A DNA stretch of 64,000 bases, from NCBI GenBank assembly GCA_038502055.1, contig JAXRKN010000043.1, positions 2,790,001 through 2,854,000 on the forward strand. The letters are read 5' to 3'. Positions 1 to 11,400 of the stretch are shown here, one piece after another. A program made the position numbers and the translations under genes. Source of the stretch: Tanytarsus gracilentus (lineage: Eukaryota > Arthropoda > Insecta > Diptera > Chironomidae). The notes beneath the pieces were generated by a model that was given only the letters and a program-made list of their open reading frames with translations, was not told where the DNA came from and made no database searches. Every line of letters starts with the position of its first letter. Position 1 is the first letter of the stretch.

Positions 1-2018
1 TTGATTTTAATTGAGAAAAGAAGCGAAAATGTGATAAAAAATTTAAACCCGAAGAAATTTTAAATCTTGCAAAAAATTTAAGAAATGCAAAAATTTAATC
101 TTCAATATTTATTTTGTAAAAAAAGCTCAAAAGATATTTATGAAAAAGTTCAATAGAAATGCTTGTCTAGAGCTTACGTTTTATTGAATCAGAATTTTGT
201 ATCAACACCACCAATCCATTCCTGGTAGAATCACATAAATAAATAAAAAAATATTTTGCTCAATTTCCTGTAAAAGAGATCCAAGCATTAAACGAGCTTT
301 AAATGTATTTAAATTTTATATCGCAAGAACAGTTAATGCGTTTTCTTTTGAATTTTGAGATGGGTTTTATATTCGCTTAATAATCAAGAGCGAAAAACAA
401 AAGAAGGAGTTACAACAACAGAAAATGATTGATTGCATTATCGAAGAATTACAGAGAAAAGCTATTCTTACACATCGCATGTGAATAAATAATGCCCGAG
501 TCAAATAAAGGCAATTGATTTGCAATATATGTATTTCGGGTGCGATGTATGGAAAGAGACGTAAGCACGTGTATTTACTCCAACAGTCATTAGTGAACAG
601 TCTGTTTAGCCTCGTGCAATAAAACTTAACAATTACAAAGGACAGACGAAGATTTTATGTCATGTCATCATGTCCAATATTTGTATCGTTTAGAATTTTT
701 TATCCCACAAGAATTCTTTTTTTTCTGTCGTTGCGAGTTTGATCTGACATTTTTTTATGCTGATGAGAAAAAGAGTCTCAAGGCTTGCGAAGGAAAGGGA
801 TGGCGCCTTTTTAAGCACGTTTAAATACTTTTATCCACCCTTTTAGACCTTGAATTTTAACATGATTTCTAAACTAGTTGGCAGGGGTCGAAAAACTCGC
901 AATATCCAATTTAAATTTTGCTAGTTTTTCATTCCTTGGATTTGGGCTCTTGAATTTTTTGGTACATGAAAGATGTTTTTGATGTGGGAGTTTATTGAAA
1001 TAAAAGCGAAGCAAGCCTACAATTCAAATTATTAAAAAGATTTTATGATGAATTTTTTTAAGTCAAATAATTTATAACAAAAATGAACAGCATGAAAAAA
1101 ATTTCTTCAAGTATCAAAAATTTCTAATTCTTTAAACGTTTGAAATTTAAACTCAAAAAATTTTATCAATTCTTTTGTCACGTGCTAACTTTAAAAATTC
1201 AACGATACATTAAATATTCCAAGCACATTGAATACTTTAAATATGAGCCACAAGTAATGGAAGTCAACCCACAGCTGGAAATTATCAAACAGAATCTCAC
1301 GCACAAAATTTGTTTTTAATAATGGAACCCACGCGTTGGATTTGAATTTCATTTGTTTAAGAAAAGTTAACCCCTGTGATTATTCGAGAAAGTTTTTTGA
1401 GAAAACTTTTATTAACTGAAATAAAAATTGAATAAAATGCAAATACAATGCAGTAGTTTAACCTAGATTGAAAGCAGCTTTACAGCCTAAATAAAATAAA
1501 GTATGATTGCAGAAATAGCAAAAATTTAATCCGAAACTTTGTAAAATGAGAACCTTCACAAACACTTCAATTTCACACTCAGAAACGAGCATTTTCCAAT
1601 TTAAAAAAGCTCAAATTATTTGTGTGCTTTCAATGTTTACCTCAAAAATGTTTTTGTTTTTGAAATGTTTCATCAACAGGAAATTAAATCCACGTGACTC
1701 ATATGTCATGCAGCTTTTAAGATTGACCTCTGAAATAAAGTAAACTATATTAAAAGACTGTTAGTAGTAGATGTGCATCCCAAACGTGACATTGAATTGT
1801 TGTTTTAAAATATTTTTTCAACCCACAATAAAAAAAATCATTTTTTATTAAATTTTTTCCTTATCAATTTTTTTTATTCACATTATTAAAATAAATAAAA
1901 ATGTACAAAAGTTCATAAAATTTTTTTCTCATTTTCCTTTCGAAGTTGAGTAAAAAATTTTATAAAGCATGAAAAAAAATGTCGTGTTGAAAAAGTTTCA
2001 AACTGATATCCCACTGCC
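1..2018. other. Intergenic, no gene seen
   Basis: This is AT-rich sequence with many A and T runs and stop codons in all frames. A 65-codon open frame near 1546-1743 has no recognisable domain, no matching splice context and ordinary intergenic composition, so I treat it as chance. The right end is the 3' flank of the minus-strand glycosyltransferase. I see no tRNA, satellite or transposon end here. Confidence 0.6.
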
Positions 2019-5000
2019 TTATTGAAGTTTCAGCTTTTTAGGTTGTACTGCTGTTGTTTTGATTAAAAAGCGTTTGATGAATATTTTAAGAAAGAAAAAT
2101 ATTGCAATGAACAAGCAGAGCACATCTAGCGAATAATATTGCATGAATCTGTAAAACAAAAACAAAAACAGGGAACAAAATGAATAATTGAACATTTGAC
2201 TGACAATGCGGGGAATAATTTTTGAGTTTTAGCGAGCAGCGAGGGGAGTTCAACTAGCTTTTATAATTATGCAGTTAAAACGATTTTAAAAAATTGATTT
2301 TGATCCTTCGAGTTTTGCCCCTTTAAACCTAAGATAACAAAACAGATGAGATCAACATAAAATTCATTTAAATAAAAATTCCAACAAAATAAAGAATAAC
2401 AAACAATGACAGTTGGTTTAAATTAAATTTTTAATTCAATGATTTTCATTGTTAAATTTCTGGTTCAATGATTAAAGTCAATATTTAATTTAAAATTCAG
2501 CACCATTCGCTTTACTGTTTGATTCCGTGTCAATCTAAAGGTATAAAAGCTTTTAAAAAGTTTATTAAAGTTTTACAAAAACTTAACATAAAAGAAATCT
2601 AAAGTAAAGTTCTCATAAAAACCAAGTCAAACGTCAATCCTTTCTCTCAAGTCGACAACATGAAAGCTTTTTCAATTAAAACTCACCCCATGTGCCTTCC
2701 CGGCGTCTGTAAGTGATATGCACCATTGTGTCGAATCACATACTCCGTCCAATGAATTGCTGTTTCGAGCGGTGTATTTGTTTGGTCACGTAGCAGTGAT
2801 TGACGATACCTGAGATTTTAACGATGTCATGAGTTAAAGGCAAATAATTGCATCAAATCAAAACGAACCTTGCTTCCTGTCGATATCGAGCATCATGTAT
2901 CACACTGTGTATTGCTTTAAACAACTGCTCCGACGTGAGTGTTTCCAAATGCAATTTTAATGCTGAAAATCGAAAAATTTTGTTGCATGAATTTTTTATG
3001 CTCAAAATTGAGACACTCAAAATATTACCATATCCATCGGTGGCTGCCTTCTCTGAATTAGCATCGTGATCACAAAACACGGGCATGACGATAGCGGGCG
3101 CTGCATGGAAAACTGTCTCATACATCGATAATAACCCGCCGTGGGTAATAAATGCTTTAAGCTTTTTGTGCCCCAAAATATCTTGCTGTGGAAGCCATCG
3201 CGATATTTTGACATTTTGTGGCAAATCACTCTGAATGATGTTCGATTCATACTTCCAAAGTACTCGATAAGGAAGCCTAGCAAATGTGTTGACAAGTAAT
3301 TGACGAAGATTTTCGGGCATGTTTGCAGCCTTGACTGAAGAGCCCATAGAAACATAAATGAAGCCCACGTCACCGCCAGACGATATAAAGTCTTCCAAAT
3401 CCTAAATAAATTTGAGTTGAAATTATTTTGATTTTTAATTAAGAATTTGAAAAAATTCCAAGGGATGGGAACTCGAAAATTTAGTTCTCCCTCTTTGTAA
3501 AAATTTAATTTTTAAAATTTTCTTAAATAAAAAAGAGAAAATTCTCAAAGTTAAATTTTCTGAATAATTTTTCACCCCTTTACTTTCAACTTTGATAAAA
3601 AATTCATCCCTAAAAACTCATAACTAGATAGGAAGCAAAAAGTCAGTCCCTCACATTACATCTGACACATTTTCTGACTATTTTTTATCCTCATATCAAA
3701 AGTAAATTTATTGTTCGTCTGACTGGTTGTCATGATACAAAAGAAAATGTTTCTAGCATAGCGGAAATAAATTTACATCTAAATTTTGACATGTATTACG
3801 TGTACTCACTTTTGGCAATGGTTGTGCATCGCGACAATGGATGCAAGCGATCTCAGCAACGTTTGGCATGTGCGCACGTGGATAACTTACACTAAAATGC
3901 GTATTTTGTAAAATAAAACTGACGTTCTTTGAAATGCTGTAAACGTGTGGAATTTCATCGCCTAGATGCTTCCACAAAACATTCTGAAGCACATTCATGA
4001 TAATCTGGAGGGAGAAAAAATATTTAAGGTAAATTCTTGGTTTGTTCTAAGCTCAATATGCTACAAATGAATGTCGACAATCACTTGAGAGAATTTACTT
4101 TTTTGTGAATGCTCAGAGTGAAAAATAATGTCTCGATAAACCACTCGAGGGAACTTCATGACGAGCACGAGCATAAAAGCTTTTGTTGCTTCAATCTCAT
4201 TACAAATAATAAAATCAAAGCACGAGTAACTTCGATGACGAAATCAATTTTTATTAAAGAGGTTTCTGTGGTATTTTACTATACTTAAATGTGCTGAAGC
4301 TAATTAAGGAAAATTTTGAAACCTAAAATGTGCTAAAATTTAATGAGATAATTTTTGGAGAAAGCGTCAGCAAATTTAAAAAGAAAAGTTGTGAAGATTT
4401 ATGTCTTCATATTTTTTTAAATTTTTAATTAAATTAATTTTGAGTCCGATTTTAAAGAAATTGTAAATAATTTAAAAAATTTATCTAAACCTTTTTCAAC
4501 CCTTACAAATTTATATCATTACGTAATTGACTTGCCGATCCTGAGAACTCCCACATGGACATGAAAAAACTTCTCTGGAATGACCAATCCCTAAAAGTAT
4601 TTATGATAAATTATCCACACGGCTGTATAACTTTTGCCATTGACGCATTTTTCCTCGTTTATTTTTTCCTAAATTGAAAAATGCCAAAATTTTTGGTCCA
4701 ACAAGCAGAAAAAGAATTCGCATAATTCTTCTAGTAAATTTAATTTGAAAACAACCTTGACAAAACCGCCATCACATTTAAAGCATCATCACGAAAACAA
4801 AAAAGCTCTCACGTAGCATTCTCAAAGTTGCGTCATTTTTTTTGCGACAGCAGAAAGTAAAAAACTTTTGTTACGAATGAGACAAAAGAAGAAAAACTTT
4901 TTTTGCGAGTGTATTTCATTAATTGCAATGACTTAGGTCAATGTCGTGTGCGTAAGAAAAAGAAGAATTTTGAATTTATATGCAGAGCTCTCTTGGAAGA

Positions 5001-6644
5001 TCAAAATGATAATTTTTTTCGTCGTTACCAAAGAAACTGGGTCATTCACACGACTGAAATATGAACGTGCGAAATAAAGTTTTATTTCGTAGAAATCTAC
5101 GGTTGATTGCTTAAGAGAAGATTTGTAGACGAAGAAAAAGAAGAATTTTTGGAATTAGAATTTTAAAGAGTGTTTGGTAAAAAAAACTTTTTTTATATGT
5201 TTTTAGCACACATCAAAAATTCCTAAAATTTGATTCAACTTTTACATATCCAAAATCTACAAAATTAGACACGGACAGTAAATTCTTGAAATTTAAATTT
5301 AAAAAAATTTAAATATTAAAATTCGTTGAAAAGTTTTAAATACAAACTTTTGCAGATTTTCTTCTTGATCAACCCACACAAATTCCGCACGCACCATAAT
5401 TGGAAAAGTTTGATTATAATTTTATCACCTCATGTTTTGCTAATATTTTATAAACAAAGTTAACCACATAGCATGAGTTTGCGCCATCTGGTTAATCATA
5501 CGCATAAAAAACTTTGTCACATGTTTATCGACATTCATGTGGATTGATTTCATTTACACTACTTACAGCATGCGATACGCTGAGCACCACATGAGCCAGT
5601 GAATTTGTAACTCGTTGAACGAAATTCATGTTGTCAGTCATTGCGATGGCAAAACTAGGAGTGATGCTGTAGGGTGCCGGTGACCCAGATCGCGACACAG
5701 TTCCCGTATAAAATCCGACCGTGTTCAGATACATAAAAGGAATATTGAACTTGTATTGCATTCCCAATGCACATTCTGCGAAATCAACAGATCGATTTAA
5801 TAACGTTTTATGTGAATTGATTTTAACTAATTACCAGGATACGCTCCGTCAATGATCATCAGATCAAATGTGGCGTTCATCAGTTCTTTGGTTTCGTGGT
5901 CGTATAGCAGTGCATCACATGCCTGAAAAATTTCCAAATGAAAGTTTAATTTGTGAATAAAGTGATTTCATAAAATAGCCGAATGGACACTTGATTTTTT
6001 TTAAAAATATTTAAAGATAAATCGTTGAAAAAAATTATTACGGAATTTTTTCTGTGTCCATAAGTGGGTTCAATTTAAACATTTATATATTCATTTAAAA
6101 TTTCCAAGAAAAACAAACCTCAACAGGATATCGAGCAATATCAAGGAACGGTATTGGTTCGAGGTTTTTCATTCTCCTACCTAGAAGTGCAGATAAAAGT
6201 GTGAGATGAAATGTGAACTAAACTTTCAATGTCATCACGCTCACCCATCAAATCCCAGTTTGTGTAATTTTGGATGTAATGAACGAGAGATGCGGGTGTA
6301 ATCTCGATAAGTCCTTCGACGTGAAAATCAGGTAGAAATCCACTTAAAAATGTGATGTTGTGACCACTAAAATGTTAAAAATAATTGGATTAAAAAGTTT
6401 TAATGAAAATAATTACAAGAACAGCTCATACCGATTAATTAAACCCTTCGCAAGCTCCCAAAATGGAATTTTGTGGCTTTTTGTACCACCCATCGTGACC
6501 TACCATGAGAAGCTTAAATTTATTCCTATTTAATTCTAAAAAATTAACGAAAATTACCATCAATATATTTTCTCCACAACATACTGTCGCAAATGTGAGG
6601 ATTGACAGTGCGATGAGGAACTTTTGATTTAGATTTTGATTCAT
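2019..6644 (-). CDS. UDP-glycosyltransferase (insect UGT family, GT1)
   Basis: This enzyme transfers a sugar from a UDP-sugar to small lipophilic molecules in the ER lumen. Eleven exons join in frame: 6644-6558, 6499-6432, 6366-6245, 6180-6119, 5922-5835, 5775-5567, 4004-3810, 3401-3029, 2962-2869, 2809-2687 and 2148-2019, giving 516 residues, the normal family length. Residues 1-24 are a signal peptide. His38, in the KSHK context of exon 2, is at the family's catalytic base position. The UGT signature lies around residues 346-395 (WLPQQDILGH, then FITHGGLLSMYE). A hydrophobic segment near 480-500 followed by a Lys-rich tail is the usual membrane anchor. An oddity is that the donor-sugar Asp-Gln pair closing the signature reads Asp388-His389. 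The signature reminds me of the conserved insect UGT50 group, but that assignment is from memory and unsure. Intron 6 is 1.56 kb; the others are short. Confidence 0.93.
4005..5566 (-). other. Large intron of the UGT gene
   Basis: This 1.56 kb intron lies between UGT exons 6 and 7 and is flanked by GT and AG on the minus strand. It is AT-rich with no convincing nested gene, repeat array or RNA gene. It is far longer than the gene's other introns, so it may hold enhancer sequence, which is inference. Confidence 0.6.
5979..6068. repeat. Short inverted-repeat element, copy 1 (in a UGT intron)
   Basis: The left end reads GAATGGACAC and the right end reads CTGTGTCCATAAGTGG, whose reverse complement begins CCACTTATGGACACAG. 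The ends are therefore inverted repeats around an AT-rich middle. The same end sequences recur at 17856-17925. The element sits wholly inside the intron between UGT exons 4 and 5. It may be a small MITE relic or a hairpin-forming sequence. I did not find convincing target duplications. Confidence 0.5.
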
Positions 6645-7366
6645 TGCCTTTGGCGTTCTTTGTGGATTCTGTAAAAGAGAACAAAACAAGTTTGTTTGAA
6701 TTACTTGGAATTAAATAAGGAAACAAAAAATATTTTACAAGCTTGACATGTTTTGTTTCAAATGACCGGGAGTGAAATTTTAATGTGACAAAGAAATAAA
6801 TGGAATTTTATGTTATGCAATATGTTTTTAAAAAATAAATACAAATTTCAAATTTAAATTTTTTAAACAGCTAAAATTGTTTTGAATATTTTTAAAAAAT
6901 TCTGTTATTAATTTTCTTGTAGCTATTTCAAAGCTTTATAAATAAATCTCACGAGTGTCTACGAGCAAAATTGTTTTATGATAAAATTAGATTTTGGGTT
7001 ATCAAAGCGCTCGGAGGTGGAAATTATTTTCCAACATCACCTCTAATTATGAATAATTAACACATAATTTGCATCCGTTTGAATTCAATTGAAAGCTCAA
7101 AATTTTAACGCGCTAAAATTTTGGATTGCTTTAATTTAACAAACTTTTTAATTGACTTTAATCTTTTCGTGAATATTTTTTAAAGTGACTAAATGAATTA
7201 ATTCTAATTTATTTCAGCATCTAATTAAGAATTAGAACAACAAGAAAGAGCGTGAGAGCGAAAGTTAAATTATTCTATCTGTTGATTAAAAAATTGAATT
7301 TAAACGAGAATTAGGACAGTAAAAAGTAAGAAAATTGCATAAATTTTTTAATAAACTAACAGAGCA
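6645..7366. other. UGT upstream region and 5' flank of the ORF1-like element
   Basis: This AT-rich sequence lies between the start of the minus-strand UGT gene and the start of the plus-strand ORF1-type frame. It should hold the UGT promoter. The right part, about 7240-7366, is slightly purine-rich and may be the untranslated leader of the retroelement, but I cannot place its 5' boundary. Confidence 0.4.
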
Positions 7367-8230
7367 ATGGGGAGACAACATAAAAGTAAGAATATCAATG
7401 CAAAATCGCCGGAAAATGAAGAATCAAAAAAGCAAACTCAAAAAATGTGTCCAACTGGTGAAAGCTGCAATACTATTGAAGAGCTGAAGGAAAAAGTGGA
7501 AAAAATGATGTCTCTTGCTACAGTTGTGCATGAATTATGTAAGAAAAGTGAAATAATGTGCGGAATGGTGAATAATTTTGGAAACAGATTGAAGAAATTA
7601 GAAGAAAAAGTTGAAAAAGTTGAAGAAGAAGGAACTGTGAGCGTAGAAGACTTGAGAGAGATTAAGAGAGAGAGTAGTATATTGAGCGAAACGCTAAAGA
7701 GTGATAGATTAGTTATCAAAAACTTGCCAATGGAAGTTATCTCTAATGAATTAGAGATTGGAAATAAAATCAGAAATGTACTCTCAGCGTTAGATATCAA
7801 CATTCAGTCTTCTCATTACAACGCATTCACTCATAAATCACCTGACGGTAAATCAGCGAACATAGTGATGAAGCTCTCATCGCCAATGCTTAAGACTCGC
7901 ATAATTGAAAAGTACAGAGAAACGAAGAAGAAGTCAAAAACATTATTGCAAGTTAATAAAATCATCCCGAATATCTCATCTCAACATCGACTCTATGGTG
8001 AATCTATCAGCATCACCAACAAGCTCACGACTCATGCAACAAAGCTCTTGATAAATGCTCGTAGATATGTCGACTCACATTTTGATTTTGTATTTGATTC
8101 GCCAAGTGGAATTATAATGGCCAAGATCAAGGATCACAACCATTTTTGTAGGATCGACAACGAAGACGATATTACACGATTCATCAGCGGCATCGATGAC
8201 TACAATCGCGACAATTGCAACAAAAAATAA
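7367..8230 (+). mobile_element. Retrotransposon ORF1-type protein, intact single-exon frame
   Basis: This is an uninterrupted 287-residue frame without introns. Its head is Lys/Glu-rich (residues 1-30). A heptad-like coiled coil covers roughly 37-110. A DRLVIKNLP motif follows, resembling the start of the RRM-like part of LINE ORF1 proteins. The C-terminal domain (about 195-275) resembles the FP-type domain that occurs in ORF1 proteins of several insect non-LTR retrotransposons: short basic linker, LLINARRY helix, then an aromatic beta segment. Such proteins bind element RNA. No reverse transcriptase or endonuclease frame occurs downstream. About 200 bp of non-coding sequence follows and ends in short ATTC/TCAA-type repeats near 8430-8452, as at LINE 3' ends. 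It is therefore either an ORF1-only derivative, a 3'-deleted copy, or a domesticated gene. The domain link is from pattern recognition and needs a profile search. Confidence 0.65.
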
Positions 8231-8452
8231 CACTACTATTATAGCCGCCAAGATTACAGTCTGTTGAATAATAATCCAGTTCAGAATTAAATTAATTGAT
8301 CACAAGTTAATTACCGAAAATTCTTGATAGTATATATATATATAATGTATTCTAAATTCAATCTCTTAAATGAGATAATTTATTCAAAAATTACCAAATT
8401 GCAATGTATCTTAAAACGTACAAATAAATCCAATCATTCAATCAATCAATTT
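8231..8452 (+). repeat. Probable 3' tail of the ORF1-type element
   Basis: Directly after the stop codon is a non-coding stretch with an AT dinucleotide run at about 8333-8344 and, at 8420-8452, tandem-like AATC/ATTCAATCA units. Short A/T-rich tandem units at the end of a transcript-derived copy are typical of some insect non-LTR retrotransposons. The outer boundary and any target duplication were not established. Confidence 0.35.
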
Positions 8453-11400
8453 GAATTTTCTGTGAATAAATTTTATTTAAAAAGAAAGACGAATAATTTT
8501 TTGAGAACTCATTTTGTTTAAAAATAAATTTTACAAGGGAACGAAATTTAAAAAAATAATTTTTTTTATTAAAATTATTTTTAGTTCCTCAATAATAATT
8601 GATCTCCTGCGTTGAGCTTAAAAGAACGCAAACTGAGTTTATCCTTGATATGTAAATTTTCTATGATTCAAATTAAACAGCCAGACAGAACCCTATGCAC
8701 ATTTTCACATTGATCAAAAAGATTTTTTAAGTCTATGTTCACTCATGTGTACACACACACACCACGTGATGATAAGTGACGCAATTTAATAATTAATTCT
8801 CAACATGAGAGACACAAAAAACAAGGCGAACAAGATTTAATTTCTGATTCATATTTGCGTCTCAATCACGAATTCAAAAGACCTACAAATTTGCCATAAG
8901 CGAAAAAAAATTTATTGCAGGTCATGAAGAAGAAAGCAATCCGTGCCATTTATGGTGCAAGTTTATAAATCATAATGAATCGATTAATGTCACTCATGAG
9001 ACACATCAACATCCCTCATCGCCATTGCAATGTCATCGCAAAAATAAGAAGAATGAATGGACATTCGAAGGTCTTTTGCTCTGCCCTTACCTCATTGATT
9101 TTAGCGTGCTGAGCATATGGGCGTAAATTGTTTTCATTCATGAATCGAGTCATCGACATCTCTTTTTCTACCTCAGTGACACGATGAACAATGACAATAA
9201 GGCAATTTTGTTATTGTTGCTGTCGGTTACAGTTTATAGCTTATAAAAGTTTAATGAAAACGTGCAATTTGTTCTCTTCATTGTCGCAGAAAAAAAAGTG
9301 ATTTCTTTTTTAGCGGCTTTCTGTTTACGTTTCGTTGACTCTCTCGCGTGTGTCTGATGATTTTAGGGAGCGTTAAAAGATTACATGATGATGTTACGGT
9401 GCGAATTTGCGCCATTTTTCATCTCTTACACTTGTTAAGAAATATTCAGATCTGAATCTTGAACTTTTCTTTGAAGATTTTATTGAGTTTATTTTTAAAA
9501 AATGTTTGCACTCAAGTGTGAAAGAATGTAAAAATAATTCAAGTTGAAAACCATAAGAAATATGTTCTGTATTATTTTGTTCTAACGGCCATTTTAAATT
9601 TAAATTTCGAGAAGAGAGAGAGAGATATGTCTAAAATGCAATAGTTGAACCTTAGTGACCAAATATATAAATTAATTTAATAAAATTAATATAATTAATA
9701 AAAATCAATTTAATTAATTAATTTATAAATAAAAAATAAAAAATTTTAAATTTTTTACGAATTGTTTTAAATTTTCCGTTAAATTTAATTTAAGCATTTT
9801 TTACATCATCATCACAACAAATTTTTTCAACCGAAAACACAAAGACATTCTTTTAAGAGATTAAAGCATCAATGAAAGCTTGAAATTACTTTTTTACAAA
9901 AGTTACATGGAAATTTTTGCTGAATTATGCAATCTCTTTTTTTTGCAGTACAATTTTCGCACTCACTTGGAAATTCCATTTAGTCATAGTCGTATGAAAA
10001 AAATTATCAACTCGTAGGTTGTGATGAATTGTTTCAAAAGACACTCGGGTCTCGCACAAAAAATTTGACGTTGAAGAATTGCTAAAATTAACCTAAATTT
10101 TAATCAACTCGTGAATAAAGCCGGAAAACTTTGAAAAGCTAATTAACAGAATTTAGGTGAAAGATGAAAAAATTAATTGGGCATAGATTAATTTGTAAGG
10201 TTTCAAGAATTTAAAAACTTTTAATAAGGATTCTTGCGAAATTTTGTTTGAAAATCTTCAACACGTGCTTTAGAATCACTAAAATATAATTTTCGCGATT
10301 TCTCATTTAAAGTGCACGAAATAATGTTTTTAACTCAATTTACATAGTTGGAAGATCTTTTATATTGAAATTTTATCTCTTGACCAAATATTTTTATCTT
10401 ATCAAAATTTCTCACAATTATTTTTCCTCACTTTTATGTTGGTATCATCAAGAAACTTTATTTTTTACAAAACGCTTTTGATGCGTAAATTTTATGAAAA
10501 ATATTTTTTATTTACTGATTTTATCACTTATTGTCTTTCCGCTTTGAGCTGACAAAAACAATTTTTATTTAAATAAAAAATCTAATGAAATATTTAAATC
10601 GTTTCTCACTTGAACTTTGCTATATGACTCTAAAAACGATTATTCAGGTGTAAACTGCAAACACATTCATTAACATGCAGAAAAAAACTCATTTCAGGAA
10701 CAAATGCAAACATGATTAATTCATTTCTTCTCATCTCGCCGCATATGAGGTTGAGGTTTTACATAATGAATGTAAAATTAAAAATTCGCTTCTTCTTTTA
10801 TTGTCTCTCTGAAATTTGCAGGTGTCATCAGAAAGTCAAAAGAGATTTTAAACTCGATGACGTCATTCGCAAATGTGTGTCAAAGATTTCTGTTGACTTT
10901 TTTTTCAGGTAATTTATCGCACGTGCATTATGAGAACTGTCACATGTCAGCAATTTATCATTTTTCTATTGAAAATTGATTAAGAGAACTTTTTACAATC
11001 TTACGAGCGCAATTTTCTCATCCTGACATTTTTAAACTAAAAATAAATTATTTTTTCGTCTTAAAAATCGCGCTTCATCTTTTTAATCTTGTCGTCCTCA
11101 AGTTGAAACCTCTTTTGTCAGATATTTCAAATTTGCCGATGATGCGGTTATTGCACGTGACTCGCTCATGGCAAAAATTATACTTTTGTGAATGACTTTA
11201 GAGAATTTACAGGAAGTTGATGGAGGGTCAGGAAGCCTTGATGGAGGCAGTAAAAAATCGATCGAGAATTGAGAAAGAGCTTGATTGCCATGAAAAATTT
11301 AAAAGGATGCACGCGAGTTTGGTGAAGTGACTCGCGAGGAACAAAAAAAAATGTAAACAAGAATTCGGAAATAAATTCTTTAAAACTTGATAATTGAATG

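Noticed and set aside
1546..1743. 65-codon open frame on the plus strand
   Set aside because: It has no domain, no signal sequence and no splice partners, and it shows ordinary intergenic composition.
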